Source of the DNA: Ophiobolus disseminans
Lineage: Eukaryota; Ascomycota; Dothideomycetes; Pleosporales; Phaeosphaeriaceae
DNA: 64,000 nucleotides
Assembly (NCBI GenBank): GCA_010093685.1
Contig: MU006225.1
Coordinates: 68,507 to 132,506 of the forward strand
Reading direction: 5' to 3'
Part shown: positions 1 through 11,523 of the stretch, piece by piece
Layout: every line of letters starts with the position of its first letter
Numbering within the stretch: position 1 is the stretch's first letter
Notes under the pieces: generated by a model
The model's input: the letters and a program-made list of their open reading frames with translations, nothing else
Told to the model about the DNA's origin: nothing
The model's database searches: none
Made by a program: the position numbers and the translations under genes

Positions 1-478
1 GCTCCATCTCAACGACGAACAGTTGTCGGTATGGCCTTGAAGTTTTCCAATGGTCGGTGCTGTACTCATGATGACGACCTTTGCTCAGATAGAGCTCTAC
101 CTTAACACGCATTATGCCGATCGGGATGCGGATAGCGTCTATGTGGTCAACCACGATATAAGGGATTGGGATACAGACCCACGGTAGTAGAAGATGTCCA
201 CAATCAACGTCGAACACAATCCACTTGTTGCCCGAATTCAAAACATCTTGTCCGATGCTCGACATGTTTTTGTTTAGACGGCGGATGGCGGTTTCGATGG
301 CTGGTCGGTTCTGGTGGCTGAATGCCCAAGCTTTACGGGCGTAGAAGCGAGGGCCTGTGAGTGATGTTGGTGGCCGTAGCAACTTTTCCGCTATCATCAT
401 CTTCGTCTCTGTTGGTAGATCCTCAAAGGGTGAAGTGTCGCATATGAGTTTCTGTTTGGCGACTCCGGAAGTCGACAT
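1..478 (-). CDS. F-box-like hypothetical protein, N-terminal part (runs off the window)
   Basis: The minus-strand frame starts at the ATG at 476-478 and is still open at base 1, so 159 residues are present and the 3' end is missing. Residues ~16-31 (FEDLPTETKMMIAEKL) resemble the first helix of an F-box, which would link a target to SCF ubiquitin ligase; that is inference from a short motif. The rest (a Trp/Ile-rich middle, then a Lys/His-rich stretch) matches nothing I recognise. No intron is needed in the visible part. Confidence 0.55.
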   Translation of the reverse strand, partial: MSTSGVAKQKLICDTSPFEDLPTETKMMIAEKLLRPPTSLTGPRFYARKAWAFSHQNRPAIETAIRRLNKNMSSIGQDVLNSGNKWIVFDVDCGHLLLPWVCIPIPYIVVDHIDAIRIPIGIMRVKVELYLSKGRHHEYSTDHWKTSRPYRQLFVVEME

Positions 479-1048
479 GGTGTGTTTGCGGAAGCTCGGT
501 ACAGTAATCGATGTAATGCAGTAGTTGAGAGTTGATTTCGTGAAGTGGGTCTATAATTTTGAGTAAGCTATGGTCCTGAAGGAAGGATTGTAGAACCGAG
601 ATTTGTACCGAATTAATGCTGAGAGGCCCCCGAAGTCGCGTTGAGCTAGCTGGTGAACGACTAGGTGAAACATGGTTTTGATGTGCATTCGACAAAAGTG
701 AATCACGAGTCTGGTATGCGAGAAGATTATAATAGTAAGGTGAAAGATAGCGTAACGCAAAAAGCGCGAATTAGGTGGTACCAGTGGTAAGCGAGCGAGG
801 ATCTCACCTAGAGTTTAGAGGAACCAGACTGTCAGCACGGCACCTTAGTTCACACAGTACATGTGAACTGCATCCTCATGTGACCCTTAGTCACCTGCTT
901 ACTCATCCTGGTTGTGTATATAATCGCTGTCTGTAGCTCTCTCAATACAACAACCTTCTCCCTCTTTTCCGCTGTCTCTCACATCCGACACAGATCTCTT
1001 TCGCGTCCCCGCGTTATTCCCACCATCGCTTCACAACTCCCATCGCAT
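479..1048. other. Intergenic, 570 bp
   Basis: This lies between the start of the F-box-like gene and the 3' end of the dehydrogenase gene, so it should hold the F-box gene's promoter. Short ORFs here lack splice support or recognisable content. I see no other feature. Confidence 0.5.
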
Positions 1049-2060
1049 TCACTGTCCAAACTGCCCGTCACCCAACTCAGCCTTGATATCCATCTTGAGC
1101 AACCCCTTCTCCACAATCTCTTCCTTCCTCATCACCAGACCATCAACATCCCAGTTCGCACTAACATACCTTCCACTCAAAAACTCTCTTCCTTCTTGCC
1201 ACGCCGCGAGCCAGACTGCCACACCACCCACAAGCTCCGGCGTATCCAACGCAAACCTCCTGAACATATCAATCACCATATCAGTATCTACAATACCCGG
1301 ATGCAGCGCGACAGCCACGACGTTCGGGTTTTCGACCGCGACGTACGTCATCAATTGAAACGCGGAGAGCTTGGACAACGAGTAAGCGGAGAGCGTGGGG
1401 AAGACTTCGTATGCGGCGCCGGTAGTCAATGTTATGACTTTCGCGGGTGTCGTGGGCGTAGGCAGAGCGGCGAGGAACGCTTGGGTGACCAGGAACGTGC
1501 CGCGGATGTTCAGCGTCTATAGACACTGTCAGTTCCATTCTTTTAGATGCCGGTGTATGTATTACTAATTCATCCCACCACGCTTGCTGATCGACATCTT
1601 GAACTGGCGCAATGGCCTTGAAGATCCCAGCATTATTAACCAGTACATCAGCATGGCCGTATTTTTCCTTTACGCTCTCGAAAAGCGCCGTGACGGATGC
1701 AGGATTAGCGATATCGGTAGGTACAACGAGCGTCTCGACATCGGGATGAGATGCTGCGATGCTGGCTGCGACTTCGTCCAACTTATCGGCGCTGCGAGCG
1801 ACGAGGACGATTGCTTTTGCGCCTGCTTTCGCGAATGCGGGGACGAAAGCCTGTAGTGCGCGTTATTCGACGGGTCGCGATGTTGTGGAACGGCATCCTA
1901 CTCTAGCTCCTAAGCCCTGGCTTGCTCCGGTAACGATGACCACTTTGCCTTTTTGCGAAAGAGATGCTTGTGTGGGTTCAATTGCAGGATAGACATCTCG
2001 GTAGACCACGGGCGTGAATTGTTGAAGCTTGACGAAGTGGTCGGTTGGTAGGTTATCCAT
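1049..2060 (-). CDS. Short-chain dehydrogenase/reductase (SDR)
   Basis: NAD(P)-dependent oxidoreductase of the classical SDR type, substrate unknown. Three exons, 1902-2060, 1566-1850 and 1049-1516, are joined by 51- and 49-bp GT-AG introns, both phase 0, giving 303 residues. The ATG at 2060 is the first in frame. Visible motifs are the Rossmann glycine motif TGASQGLG (residues 44-51), NNAG (125-128) and the catalytic YSLSK (Tyr193, Lys197). The catalytic Ser position, 13 residues before Tyr193, is Thr180, which is unusual but seen in some SDRs. A PGIVDT-type motif follows Lys197, as in the family. The two neighbours do not suggest a pathway. Confidence 0.9.
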
Positions 2061-2451
2061 TGATGTCTGTGGGGAAGATTGCTGCCAACTGTGCTGAGGC
2101 AATATAGTGAAGAAGAGTGAGGCGGCGTTTCTATCGTGGTACGGTTTCTCGGCCGCGTGTCAGGCAAAGCCTGGGCACCCTGATCATCAAATACTCACTA
2201 TGTTCTGACAAAGGGCATGCTTTCGCGGCTGAATCTCATGGTACACAACGTGGAGATGTAAGCATGCGGGCGTAATAGAGCGTTGAAATGAGCGCTTAGT
2301 AAAAAATAGAGAAGGTGGTTCTAGATCTTGTAGTCATGCAGAAGCACTGCATTGCTTTACAGCTGGCATGATACCACGGGGTGAAAGGCCGATGGCAAAC
2401 AAACATGATTGGTGTATGCAGAGACAAGGGTGTCTTCTTTCCGAAATCGGT
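2061..2451. other. Intergenic, 391 bp
   Basis: Upstream of the SDR gene and downstream of the transcription-factor gene. It should carry the SDR promoter. No recognisable element. Confidence 0.45.
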
Positions 2452-4077
2452 CTAGTCTTCCTCCACATCGGTCGGGAACTCTTCTAAGAACACAGGCGGA
2501 GTGTCTACCAGAACAGGTCGCATGGCATTTTGAGCGATAATTGCCATGACCTCGTCCTTGATTAGGTCATCGGTACCCACAAAGACTCTTTCGACCCATA
2601 GGACACTCTTAACGATATTCATAATATCACCCCAGTCATTCAGCTGCATTCCTCCTGCGACGACAGCTAGCATGAAGACTAGCTGGCTTCGTTCGGCAAG
2701 GTCGTTAGTTTCAATTGCAGCAAAGTAGAGGACCCAAGTAAGTAGCGGTTTCAGGTCCTGCCACTCTACCATGTGCTTCATTAGTAAAAGCAGGAGATTG
2801 CGACTCATCGCAGCCGTCCAGACTGGCCCGAACCCTAGCATTCTCCAGAACGGAGAAAGAAACAGCAACGTGCCAAGGCGGCAGACTTCTTCGATCACGT
2901 GTCCACGTTCGCTGCCTTGCTGAAGGGGTCGTATCGTGAGCAGGCGCCATAGTGTAGGTTCCATCCAGCTGCCGCTTGTGACCGCTAGTAGCAGCTGTTC
3001 ATCGTTAAAAGCCTTATCGAGGGAGATTAATTGGACCACGTCATCGAATATGGTGATCCACTCGCTCCGGCTAAACAGTTGTTGCTTCCAGACCAGAGAA
3101 ATAGGTCTGAATGGGCGGGGTGAAGTGGGTGGAGACTGAGAGTCTGAGACCCACTTTTGTGGTAATGGTACGACGGGAGGTATATCCTGGAAGAACGCGC
3201 CGATCAGATCAGCCCTACGAGTCGGGTCAACACTACATCATTACCTAAGCGTGCCGCATGTGTGTCGCTTAGTGAGCTCTTTTCGAACAACATACCATGA
3301 TGTTGTGATGCGAAGATGCTCCGTTTCAATAGCATCAAAGCCACCTCGAAGCGCAACGATCTTGATAAGGGCGTTACGATGCTTGTGGAATTCACCTCCT
3401 GCGAAGCTTCCATGCAACGCCTGAGTTAGGTCAGCGATTGCTGTATGAACTCATGTGATGTCGAGCTTACATGGTGACACATGAATGAAACTACTGCTGC
3501 AACCGCCTGGTCGGTATTCAGTGTTTGTGCATTCTTCATCAGCTCTCCGGCTTGCCGTAGAGCCTTGTGATGATGCGTCAACGCTAGTGCATCGTCTTGC
3601 GAAGGATAGTATCCATTCCGCTTCTGGAAGATATAATTCTGCGAATTGGCGAGCATGTTGTGAAATGCTGTAGCAGAAAAGAGCCCCACGGGATACCAGG
3701 TACCACGCATTTGACTAGAATGGTTCGTATCTGGTTGGAAAACTACACAATGTCAGGCAAGAGGTATACCAAGAAGGGATAATCAACCCACTGTGCGCAA
3801 GCAAAGCTCGAGCAGAATCATCTAGAGGGACAGGATAGGCGCTGAACGGATCGATGTTACCGCCCCCAAAGCGATCGAAATCTGGTTTCTCCTCGCCCGA
3901 GTTGCGGAACTCTAGGACGATTTCGTTGCGTGCTCTTTTTGTTTTTGGCTTTCTTCGTGCTTTACCGACCTCGGTCATTGCTAGGCGTCGTATCCGAAGC
4001 TGCGTCTCCTCATCCTTGAGGTCGTCAGGGTGTTTGAGGTTCACAAAATTGAAGGCGGGTTTGGTGGAACGGTCCAT
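2452..4077 (-). CDS. Fungal-specific transcription factor-like protein without a zinc cluster
   Basis: Four exons, 3792-4077, 3471-3742, 3296-3420 and 2452-3214, give 481 residues. Introns are 49, 50 and 81 bp with GT-AG ends and CTGAC/CTAAC-type branch points. The N-terminus has the FVNLKHPDDLKDEETQ...RRLAMTEVGKARRKPK pattern found in fungal proteins with a C-terminal fungal-specific transcription-factor domain. The middle has the matching ALHGSF...LRGG and TSWADLIGAFF segments. No Zn2Cys6 cluster is present, so it belongs to the common subgroup that carries only the regulatory half. It may act with a DNA-binding partner; that is inference. The basic run at residues ~40-50 could serve nuclear import. 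Confidence 0.85.
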
Positions 4078-5012
4078 GACTTGAAGAGTGATTGTGGTTG
4101 ATATGCTGGGTCTGGGCAGTTAAACAACAATAGCTCATTCACCTTTATAGGCTCCCAGCGGCGAAGAGCAGCTTACACCTTTATGTCACCATCTTTCAAG
4201 ACTGAGCGATATGGTAGCTGAGTCTTTGTGGTGGCAATCTGGGATAGGGCTGATAGCGAGACAGCCTGGACGTGCAGGGTCAATGCGCGCGGCGACGTCA
4301 GGCATGCCTCCAAGCGAGCAGTCCAATCGATTGCCTGCGGTGCACGGCAATGCCCACGCAGAAGACTTCGGAATCATTGTGGTGTAGTAGATTGGTGATG
4401 AGAGCTACACCGGATGCACATGTCGTGCGCTTCCGGGAGGCGTGCACACTTAGTAATGCCGATGATCAGCCAAGTAATTTAGTAAGCGGAGGTTCTGGTG
4501 TGATCAACGCGACCGCTAAGCTACACTCAAGGTGCAGGCAAATGCAAAAGCAGGTACTTTATCGATGGAAAATCTGAATTTAGAATTTACGCCCGTGGGG
4601 ATTGGAGTTCCGATTGCCAGTGCGTCGCGAGAGTCACGTGCTTTGGTGCCCGCCTTGGCACATCACTAGCGCCCGTCGGTGCTTTGTAAATAAATTTTCG
4701 TGCCTCACCCTTCTTCCTCCATCACGCACCATCAGACAGTTCAACCGCGCCATCTCGTCAGCCCTTTACGTTTTGTATCGGCGCTATCAGAGTTCCATTA
4801 TTGGGCGGTTGCGATTTAGCGATGCGAAGAGGAAATACAAGTGCTCCATTAGAGCTGGCTGCGCATTCTTTCGGTTGCGCAGGCGGTGTCATATGAGCGG
4901 TACATGCCATTTTGATTGATATCCCTCCAAGATTCTATTCAACAATAAGAAGTCGAGACACCTGTCTCGTCGCGTCAAGCACCATACGTGTCGCGCAATT
5001 CTGTGAATTATG
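4078..5012. other. Intergenic, 935 bp
   Basis: The transcription-factor gene (minus) starts at 4077 and the HET gene (minus) ends at 5013, so this contains the promoter of the former. A 105-codon plus-strand ORF (4602-4919) has no recognisable content and I do not call it. Confidence 0.45.
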
Positions 5013-7380
5013 TCACACTAGCTCAAGATCGTACTTTCGACTGTCTTTCACCCAAGCGTAGTAACTGGCCCCAAACGACACATGATAAAATTTGAGGCAT
5101 GCCATGTCCCGTCGCTGGAACGAGCGATGCCCGTCCACTTTGTCCAGCACCAGGAAATACGCGTGGTCGTGGTCGTTGCAGAGGAGCAGCAGCACACTGT
5201 CAACATCGTCCATGGTCTCTCCCACACCAAATGAAGTTATCCAATCCTGCACTCTTGGCTGGTCAGCAATCACCAATTCCCCTACTCTCCACCTCATGAT
5301 TACTGATGGTTCAACATCTTGGTAGAGATCAGAATCTCTATTGCCGAAGAGCACTCGACCACGAATGTGCAGTCGACCACTGAGCACTTCTCCAAATGGA
5401 TCTGCTGTAGCATGGTGCATGCGATGCGATAGAAGCTCCAAATGTGATCCGAAACGCTTGTAGTCTTCACCCTGATGCGCCTCCGTGGTCAAATGTTTTG
5501 TCCCAACCGGCCAGCGGCAATACCAATAACATGCGACGTCATACGCGCTCCAACTCCACGATGGGTATCCATGCGCCCGAATTACATGGCGAGCTTTTGG
5601 ATCATCGATCCTGAGTGCAACGGGTGAAAGGACTGTCCATGCTAAGCCAAATGCGATGTCCTCTTCCCAGAGGCCTGCAAGGTATGCTGAATTGACATGC
5701 CGAGCAATTGCTCGGGCGATACTGCTCACGGCAAGGAGTTTATCGGAGTGGAATGTCACCTTGCGGCGCGTATACGCTTCCAGGACGTCCCAATACCATG
5801 GCTTGTAAAGTAGCCAACGAGGAACATCGGGTTCGCCTGGAGGTTCAGCCTGTGACGTTTCCTTCTCTTCCATTAGGGTAGCAGGGCCATCATTATGTTC
5901 CAGTCTTTCCCAATCTTCTGTGTACACATCATAGTCTTTACTGGGTGCTTGAAGCATTTGACCGAAGCGCACACCTATTTTGCTGATGCAAAGTTGAGGA
6001 ACAACGACATCTGAAGAGAACGATGTGCCATAGTGCTGGCTACATTCCCAAAGTACATCTTCATCGAAGAAATGCAGGATACGAGGGGAAAAAAGCCGTT
6101 CCTGAAAGGTCCTGCAGTTTCGCACAATGTCAGCATGAGTACCGAGTGCAATCTGCAATACGTTGTACGTACCAACATCGACTTTCCAGAGACTTCTTAC
6201 TGACACTCATCACATGTGAAGAAATAGGATGGAAGACAAGCGTCGCAGTCCTACCATCTGCGAGTACACTACCCAATTTGAACTCGTTATTTGCGTCACC
6301 GTCCAAATATCCGATTGTGTTCGAGAAAAGTCCACCGCTGGAACTAGTGGATGATTCTGCCGCAATCATGACAACGGAATTGCTGTATATATCTGACATT
6401 TTCGCGCCTTCCCGGACCCAGTCATCTTCTAAACCCTGCACAATGTAGAGAGCATCTATCCATATGTATTTGTATCCCATACATTGAGTGAACTGGATCG
6501 CTTCGCGGAAGGTGCGGGGAAGGCTGGCTAGCTCGAAATGCGACATCCGAGCGTCTAAAGATTCTTGGGTTGTCTTCGTAGTACTAGGTAGACCATTTTC
6601 GCCCCAACAGTGGCTGAGGCATGTGTACTGGACCGGTTCCAGTAACCCACACGTCTCCACTAGATTCAGGCTTGATTGGTCATTGCATATGTGGATTAAA
6701 CGTCTAGGCCATCTTTCGGTAGACATAGGGCCTTTGTGGCGCAATTTGGATTGACTGGTGTTGCAAATTGTATGATTCTCCATACAGTCTCGTACCCAGT
6801 TTCTGGCTCTAGCGACGTAGAAGTCAGAGCCAAAGGACCTTCGGTCGTCCTCCATCAAAATTTGGAAACCGCGAGAGATTTGCTCTACAATGATGTCAGT
6901 CTAAGAAGACAAAATGGCAACAAGACTCAAAAGACTTGAGCAGATTTCCGTATACTTTGATACATCGTGCGTCCCTCACAAACTTGTCCCAGTCCCGTTA
7001 ATGAAGAGTCACTAGAACTAACCTTCCACGACAGTCACCTGAATGGCATCCCACGAACGGATCGCGCCAAACTGCCCCCTCCACTCCTCCTCATTTACGT
7101 ACACTTTAAAGAACGTGCCGCCAGAAGAGTCTTCTAATTTGAGCCGAACGCAGTTATTGGGAGAGATGAAGCGGAGAATTTCGGGTTCATGCCTAAATTT
7201 CGCATTACTAAGGAATAGATTTTGGCAAATCCAGCAGTCTCTGTATGCGGAAAACGCTTCGATGGAGTCGATATGTGGCACGCCATCCGGACTACGGAGC
7301 GACTCTACTGAAATAGCCGCGCAGAAGCGACATACTTCGGCCACCCTGGAGAAGATTAGCCGCTCATTCAGTCGCATCAT
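5013..7380 (-). CDS. Heterokaryon-incompatibility (HET) domain protein, HET-1
   Basis: Probable mediator of allorecognition cell death. The model is exon 1 7023-7380, exon 2 6173-6884 and exon 3 5013-6111, 722 residues. The last intron (61 bp) is secure because it rejoins the HET motif CW|TFQERLFSPRILHF. The first intron may instead contain a 27-bp exon (about 6955-6981) that also keeps frame. The HET core lies in exon 2, with YTCLSHCWG and a LPRTFREAI...YKYIWIDALYIVQ stretch; the usual Cys of the 'IDxLCIxQ' motif is Tyr here. The N-terminus has a CRFC...CWIC pair typical of HET proteins. An in-frame ATG at 7533 would add 51 residues. Two other HET genes lie at 51.6 and 54.2 kb. Confidence 0.88.
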
Positions 7381-7851
7381 TTTGTCTCTAGGTAGCCCTA
7401 CATTTTTCAGGTATAAAGATGGAAGATGTGATGATCTTTGGCCTACTGGTTGCTTTCCTGCGTGTGAAGGCTGACAATACCGGTAGGGCAAGGGGGAAGA
7501 AACGCTGTGACGTCGGTCAGTGCGGGGTGCCATCGCAGTCAGCCCCTCATCCACTCTTGATGTTTCAAAATCAGCCTCGCCTTCATAGCAAGGAACCTCG
7601 AATTTTGTCGGAAATCTAGGTTGGGAGATCGTACAAGGTCTGAGGAAATGTTAGCTCAACTCCGGATGTGCCTGCCTGACTCGCGCATAAAACACGTTTC
7701 GGCCCGAATCTGCCACTCTCATATTTCATCCCATCTGACTCGTCCCGTAGATCTAATCAGCCCTCGCACTTTGTTGCAACTAACTACCAGGGATTACACA
7801 CAAGAGTGAGCGAGCTTTGGGTTCTACTTAAAAGATGCGGCATCCTTGTCG

Positions 7852-9348
7852 ATGGCCACACATAAGAGAACGAGGACTGGGTGCTGGACCTGCAGAGAAG
7901 CGGGCTACAAATGCGATGAGAAGAAACCACACTGTGCGCGATGTATCAGACTAAAGATCACGTGCAAGGGATATGGTGTAAAGCTGAAGTGGCAAGATGG
8001 GAATATCAGCACACCTGTCAAGCGGCCGCGGGCAAAGGAGAAGAAATCGGTCCATCAAGTAACATCTTCGAGCCCAGTGTCAATCGTTAGTTTCGCATCA
8101 ACGCCAGCGACATTCACAAGTCCAAGCGAAACCACATCTTCACCCGAGTCCACACGCAGTCTCCCTCTCATCCTCTTCTCACCACCCCAACCGTCACCCA
8201 ACCTATCACCAACCGACCGCTATCTCCTCCATTACTGGACGACCCGTCTCTCAACCCTAATATCCGTCACTCCTCGTCGCCACCACTCAACACCATTCCA
8301 ACAGCATCTAACAGCCATGCTCCACGACTCCGCCTCCCTCCGCTCCACAATCCTATCCATGTCCGCAAACCACCTCGCCTTGTCATCACACGCCCCATCC
8401 CTCCGAATCCACGCGTACCGCCACCAACAAGACGCCATCCAGCAACTCCAAACTTTGATACAGGATCCACACCATGCGGCTACTGAACCAGCCCTCGCTA
8501 CCGTCCTGATGATGCAAGTCTCCGCCCGTTTGTTTGCTGCCGACGACGATGCGAGCGCTGTGAACCATTTAGCCGGCGCGCAAGCCATGATCGCTCGGCG
8601 CGGTGGTGTGGATGAGTCGTCCTCGACGCGATTCCTAATGAGTATTTTCGCATACCACGACATCCTGTCCTCGGTATCGCGCGGCGCGCCCCCACTCGCC
8701 GTCCACTCCACATTCTCGCTGGAAGATGAGGCGGAAATGCGTGGCATAGCGGCTATCCTGCAGTTAGTAGCGCGCATAAGTCGGTTGCAACATTGGATTA
8801 AAGCGCGGCGTGGGGGTTCGTATGACGAGCCGGCGTTGACTGAGGAAGAAGATGCTGAGGGGAGGGATATACAAGATGAGTTGTTGGGTATGGATACATA
8901 TCTGGATGGGTACGGAGGTGCGAATCAAGACATCGCCCACACAGCCTCCGCATACCGCCACGCAGCACACATATACCTGCACCGCACATGGCTCTCAATC
9001 GGGGCACCGCACCCCATCAGCGTCGCACACGTAACATCCTGCCTCACACATCTCTCCCACGTTCCCATAGCCTCACCGCTTACATCAAGCCACACGTGGC
9101 CGCTCTTCACAGCCGGATGCGAGGCGATCGACCCCCAGCAGCGAGCTTTCGTGAAGCAAAGGTTCGCGGATATGTATCAGTGCAAGCAGTTTCCGAGTTT
9201 GAGGCGGGTGATGCGCGATGTGCAGGATGTGTGGGGTGCGAAGGATGAGGTGGAGAGGAAGAAGAGGGAGGGGGTGGGAGAGGGTATGGCGAGGGTGGAT
9301 TGTATACAGGTTATTTTGAGGAGGGGGAGGGAGGTAGATTTAGCGTGA
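7852..9348 (+). CDS. Zn2Cys6 transcription factor
   Basis: Single-exon gene of 498 residues starting at the ATG at 7852. The binuclear zinc cluster is at the extreme N-terminus: Cys11, 14, 21, 28, 31 and 38, with spacing C-x2-C-x6-C-x6-C-x2-C-x6-C, followed by a basic Lys/Arg linker and a Ser/Thr/Pro-rich stretch. The remainder matches the helical fungal-specific regulatory half (SPTDRYLLHYW...). It is a nuclear DNA-binding regulator of unknown targets. It is divergent from the HET-1 gene, with about 320-470 bp between starts. Plus-strand G/A-rich sequence at 9240-9330 encodes a charged Arg/Glu tail. Confidence 0.93.
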   Translation: MATHKRTRTGCWTCREAGYKCDEKKPHCARCIRLKITCKGYGVKLKWQDGNISTPVKRPRAKEKKSVHQVTSSSPVSIVSFASTPATFTSPSETTSSPESTRSLPLILFSPPQPSPNLSPTDRYLLHYWTTRLSTLISVTPRRHHSTPFQQHLTAMLHDSASLRSTILSMSANHLALSSHAPSLRIHAYRHQQDAIQQLQTLIQDPHHAATEPALATVLMMQVSARLFAADDDASAVNHLAGAQAMIARRGGVDESSSTRFLMSIFAYHDILSSVSRGAPPLAVHSTFSLEDEAEMRGIAAILQLVARISRLQHWIKARRGGSYDEPALTEEEDAEGRDIQDELLGMDTYLDGYGGANQDIAHTASAYRHAAHIYLHRTWLSIGAPHPISVAHVTSCLTHLSHVPIASPLTSSHTWPLFTAGCEAIDPQQRAFVKQRFADMYQCKQFPSLRRVMRDVQDVWGAKDEVERKKREGVGEGMARVDCIQVILRRGREVDLA

Positions 9349-9544
9349 TAGCAGAACGTTGAATGGTTGGAGGTGGATGCAGATCACTCTAGCTTGGATG
9401 TAGAGGGTGTAGTAGTTGGAGCTGGAAGGAGTCGAGCCTAGATTGGAAGAAGATAGTTGGACAATGTGTGTTTGAAATACATCTAGAGGACATATATCCT
9501 GTGCTAACATGCTATTTCCCCGATACGAACACATCCCAGCCTCC

Positions 9545-11263
9545 TCAGATCAAGTATCTCGGCGCGTCCTCTCCACTCGCAAGCGTCTCCACACTCGCCT
9601 GATTGAACCGCGGAAACACAACGTCCCACTCATCCGTCGCCGAGATCTGATCTGGCAGGATCTGAATCTTGGGCAAGAACTCAGCGATATACGGACGTAA
9701 GCGGTCCAGGATATGGTCCTCGTGTATGGCCCACTTGAGCGGTTCAAAGCCAGCATCTTTCAGCAATCCGCGCATCTCATCCAGCTTCTCCTTGATGCCC
9801 TTCACTTTCCAGTAATTATCCCACACGGCAATCGATTCAGCCGAACCATCGTCCGTGGGCAAATCCGCATCGAAATGCTCTGTGATGTGTAAATTAGCGA
9901 CCGTAGCCATGGCTTTGACACAGGCGTAGATCCGGCCTGTGGTTGTCGATTTCTTATGGCTGCACCCGGGCGCATGGCGATGTTCCCACGCCTGCATCAT
10001 GAGGATCAAGACGGCTCTCAGTGCTTCGATGATAGCCGGGGTCCCGATGTTGTACAGCGTGAGGCGGCTGCCTAGATGGTATGTCATCATGGTGTACACC
10101 AGCTCGAGGTATCGGTCTTGGCCCAACAGCGTGCCTGATACAGATACGTCCATCAGGTCGAAACAGTAGTTGACGACAGTCTGCCCGCGGAAATGCCGGT
10201 CTGGTGCGTTGAGAGCGCCGGCCGTGTGTGCGAGAGTCATGTTGCAGGCAAGCGAAAGTCCGAAAGTTTCGTAGATATCCTGACCCCCTTCCCAGTAGGT
10301 TTCGGTTTCAGGCTGATTGTCGTGTGCCCACCAGTAGTCTTCGAAGAGCATAGCGTAGTGGTAGCACTTCCACGCATTGGCGTGTTGACGGTCGCGAAGG
10401 TACATGTCGCCACGGTGCTTGAGATATATGAGAAGCTTGATCCCTTCTGTGTACGTTTGTTGCTTGGCGTCCAGAATCTGTTGTCTTCGATCCTGGGTCG
10501 GCAGGCGGAGTCCAGCTGTCAGAGCCACTGCTTGCGCGTGCTTCTTGTCACCGCTACCGGTGATGTACATCTCATGGAACGGGCCTTGGAACATGCTGAA
10601 TTTACTGATCAAGTGACGATATCTCTTCGGCTCTTGTCCTGGGAAGACTTGAATGTCGAAGGCCATACCCTCGGTACTTCGCGTACTGAGCCTTTTTGTC
10701 GGCAAGCTCGCACGTGGGAGGATGCGCTCACAATACGCCAGGTCGTTCATCCGGAGTGCTAGCAGGAATGAGTCAATGTTCTCCTCCAAGATCAGTATCG
10801 ACATGAAAGACACAAATGGAGAGTTGAAGCACTGGTTCCGAATCTTCTTCTGCTCGCCCGAGACTGGTGGCGGAAACTTGATGCGCACGGCAATGCGACC
10901 TGGGGGAGCATCCTGCAGCCCCCGGTAATCTTGGTCGCCTACGTACGACAATGACAGCGCTTTGGGCGTATCTTCGCGGGTGATGGAGATACAAGGAATG
11001 CTCAACCAATGGGGCTCGATTAGCAAAGCATCCCAGTTGATGTCGAAGCGGATCCATGAGAGTGAGTGGTGAAGGTGGCTCTTTGCGAGGTTGTAGATGC
11101 CCTTACATACGCGCAGTATAGCAGTGTAAAAGCGGTAGCTGCGGAATGCGGCGGATGTCTCTGGAACGACGCACTGTGCCGGATCGAACAAGTACTCCAA
11201 GACGTGGTTGAAGATTTCGGGCGGCAGCGCCTCGAACGGCGAGAGTGACCCTGTATTAGACAT
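9545..11263 (-). CDS. F-box domain hypothetical protein
   Basis: One uninterrupted frame of 572 residues from the ATG at 11263. Residues ~9-25 (FEALPPEIFNHVLEYLF) are a good F-box start, suggesting a substrate receptor for SCF ubiquitin ligase. The rest is a long domain with no motif I recognise, typical of the expanded F-box proteins of filamentous ascomycetes. Helical segments around residues 265-420 include YTEGIKLLIYLKHRGDMYLRD followed by AWKCYHYAMLFE, which could be a pair of TPR-like helices. It is convergent with the Zn2Cys6 gene, with only ~195 bp between stops. Confidence 0.8.
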   Translation of the reverse strand: MSNTGSLSPFEALPPEIFNHVLEYLFDPAQCVVPETSAAFRSYRFYTAILRVCKGIYNLAKSHLHHSLSWIRFDINWDALLIEPHWLSIPCISITREDTPKALSLSYVGDQDYRGLQDAPPGRIAVRIKFPPPVSGEQKKIRNQCFNSPFVSFMSILILEENIDSFLLALRMNDLAYCERILPRASLPTKRLSTRSTEGMAFDIQVFPGQEPKRYRHLISKFSMFQGPFHEMYITGSGDKKHAQAVALTAGLRLPTQDRRQQILDAKQQTYTEGIKLLIYLKHRGDMYLRDRQHANAWKCYHYAMLFEDYWWAHDNQPETETYWEGGQDIYETFGLSLACNMTLAHTAGALNAPDRHFRGQTVVNYCFDLMDVSVSGTLLGQDRYLELVYTMMTYHLGSRLTLYNIGTPAIIEALRAVLILMMQAWEHRHAPGCSHKKSTTTGRIYACVKAMATVANLHITEHFDADLPTDDGSAESIAVWDNYWKVKGIKEKLDEMRGLLKDAGFEPLKWAIHEDHILDRLRPYIAEFLPKIQILPDQISATDEWDVVFPRFNQASVETLASGEDAPRYLI

Positions 11264-11523
11264 GTCAGAAAACGCCCAGGTTGGTAAAGTCGCAGAGTGG
11301 AGGCAGCGTGGAACTGGGAGCGAGGGAAGTGACGGAAAGAAGTATGGTGGTCGATAAAGCTCGGGCCGCCGCTACCGGAGATTCATCACAACCAGTCTCA
11401 CTCACATTCACTTCACCAGCTGTCTCGTTATGAATCGAGCACCTATATATTCTCATCCCAGATATCTTTGGTGGTAGGTGTGACGCGGTACCACCGCTGG
11501 TAGTATTTGACGACATACCCGCT

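Noticed and set aside
914..1522. Plus-strand ORF of 202 codons
   Set aside because: Begins with a non-ATG codon and is antisense to the third SDR exon.
4602..4919. Plus-strand ORF of 105 codons between the transcription factor and HET-1 genes
   Set aside because: No signal peptide, domain or splice support, and basic composition typical of chance ORFs in this genome.
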